DNA of 6,465 nt, from positions 1-6,465 of the forward strand of contig CAMWOX010000094.1 in NCBI GenBank assembly GCA_947175975.1, given 5' to 3'. Below are positions 5,907 through 6,465 of the stretch, piece after piece; positions within the stretch are counted from its first letter, which is position 1; the number at the start of each line of letters is the position of its first letter. The notes under the pieces were generated by a model, which saw nothing but the letters and a program-made list of their open reading frames with translations, was not told the DNA's origin and made no database searches. The translations under genes and the position numbers were made by a program. This DNA is from an uncultured Ruminococcus sp. GTDB lineage: Bacteria > Bacillota > Clostridia > Oscillospirales > Ruminococcaceae.

Positions 5907-6465
5907 CCCAGAAGCCCTCCTGCAAAACCGACCACAGCACAGATTACAGCGATCAGTACGCATAACAATCCCAATTTTTTCTGATCCAACGGCGGTGTGC
6001 CTGCCTGTGTGCCGTTCTGCCCATTGATTACAAAATCATATTGCTTTCCCTGATATTCATAACGCATAAACCACACCGGAAGTAACATATACTGCCATTT
6101 CGTACTTAGAATATTCATATCCGACTGCATCACCCTGACGGAGTCATAGCCCGTCATGGAAGATCTTAACATCTGATCACTGCCGTTTACAGCACGATTC
6201 CGGACTCTTGGGAATACCTGCGATTTATTCACATCATATTTATCCGACAGAAAGCCGCTTAGATAGGACATATCAAAATCAACGGTATCACGATAATCAA
6301 ACGGCTCAATTGCCTCCATGAGCGAATCATCGACTTTGCTTTGTCCATCCGCAGGAATGCCATCAAAATCCAGATCAGCTTCCCGAAATACATCAAATTC
6401 GCTGATCTCTGTATAGCGATAATCTCCACTGCTCCATTTCTTTACTCTGTGGCACTCTGCATGCA
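5903..6465 (-). CDS. TFIIB-type zinc ribbon membrane protein, C-terminal part (5' end outside window)
   Basis: Partial gene; the frame stays open from the stop at 5903 to the window edge, giving at least 186 residues. The visible part has features of the 'TFIIB-type zinc ribbon-containing protein' family of Firmicutes: YTEISEFDVFREADLDFDGI, then ADGQSKVDDSLMEAIEPFDY, then YLSGFLSDKYDV, then MLLPVWFMRYEYQGKQYDF with INGQNGTQAG, and a C-terminal membrane segment (KKLGLLCVLIAVICAVVGF). In complete family members a zinc ribbon sits at the N-terminus; here that part would lie beyond base 6465 and is not seen. An ATG at 6319 is internal: the conserved family sequence continues upstream of it without a stop, so it is not the true start. 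The gene overlaps the next one by ATGA. The family often neighbours TPM/YgcG proteins; its role is unknown. Confidence 0.85.
   Translation of the reverse strand, partial: HAECHRVKKWSSGDYRYTEISEFDVFREADLDFDGIPADGQSKVDDSLMEAIEPFDYRDTVDFDMSYLSGFLSDKYDVNKSQVFPRVRNRAVNGSDQMLRSSMTGYDSVRVMQSDMNILSTKWQYMLLPVWFMRYEYQGKQYDFVINGQNGTQAGTPPLDQKKLGLLCVLIAVICAVVGFAGGLLG

Noticed and set aside
5907..5963. Longer N-terminus for the TPM protein starting at 5963
   Set aside because: It would re-read 61 bases of the upstream gene in another frame and place a Cys/Arg-rich segment before the signal peptide; ATG 5906 has an AGGAGG site and ATGA coupling.
5903..6319. Start of the zinc ribbon membrane protein at ATG 6319
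   Set aside because: Family-like sequence continues in frame without a stop to the window edge, so the gene is cut by the window.

Overview
The window looks like chromosomal DNA of a low- to moderate-GC Firmicute, most likely a gut clostridium of the Lachnospiraceae type. This is inferred from AGGAGG-type ribosome binding sites, A/T-tract sigma-A promoters with extended -10 elements, and protein types typical of that group: a cytoplasmic substrate-binding/GGDEF fusion, a TFIIB-type zinc ribbon membrane protein, and a TPM protein with a Gly/His/Ser tail. No database search was possible, so the taxonomic call is an inference.

Layout, plus strand: a strong promoter (55-83) drives a complete citrate synthase (174-1574). 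A short intergenic region holds a weak terminator-like hairpin and a second promoter (1621-1649) whose core is nearly the same as the first. It precedes a small soluble protein with an N-terminal helical/coiled-coil part and two four-cysteine zinc ribbons (1706-2356). After 66 bases that contain two tandem hairpins comes a 642-residue protein joining a LacI-like ligand-binding domain (without the DNA-binding HTH), a middle sensor-like region and a C-terminal GGDEF diguanylate cyclase domain (2423-4351). A strong hairpin terminator (4373-4408) closes this strand. No terminator separates the zinc-ribbon gene from the GGDEF gene, so they may be co-transcribed.

Layout, minus strand: a convergent tightly packed operon reads from the right edge inward. 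It contains the C-terminal part of a TFIIB-type zinc ribbon membrane protein (5903-6465, 5' end outside the window), a secreted/membrane-anchored TPM-domain protein (4974-5906, ATGA overlap with the previous gene), and a DUF3592-like two-TM protein (about 4487-4972). The three probably work together at the membrane, but their joint function is not known.

No RNA gene, CRISPR array, intact mobile element or replication origin was seen, and no stretch over 300 bases lacks a gene. The most unusual items are the HTH-less LacI-like sensor fused to an I-site-less GGDEF domain, the structured spacer before its start codon, the paired near-identical promoters, and the zinc-ribbon/TPM/DUF3592 membrane operon.
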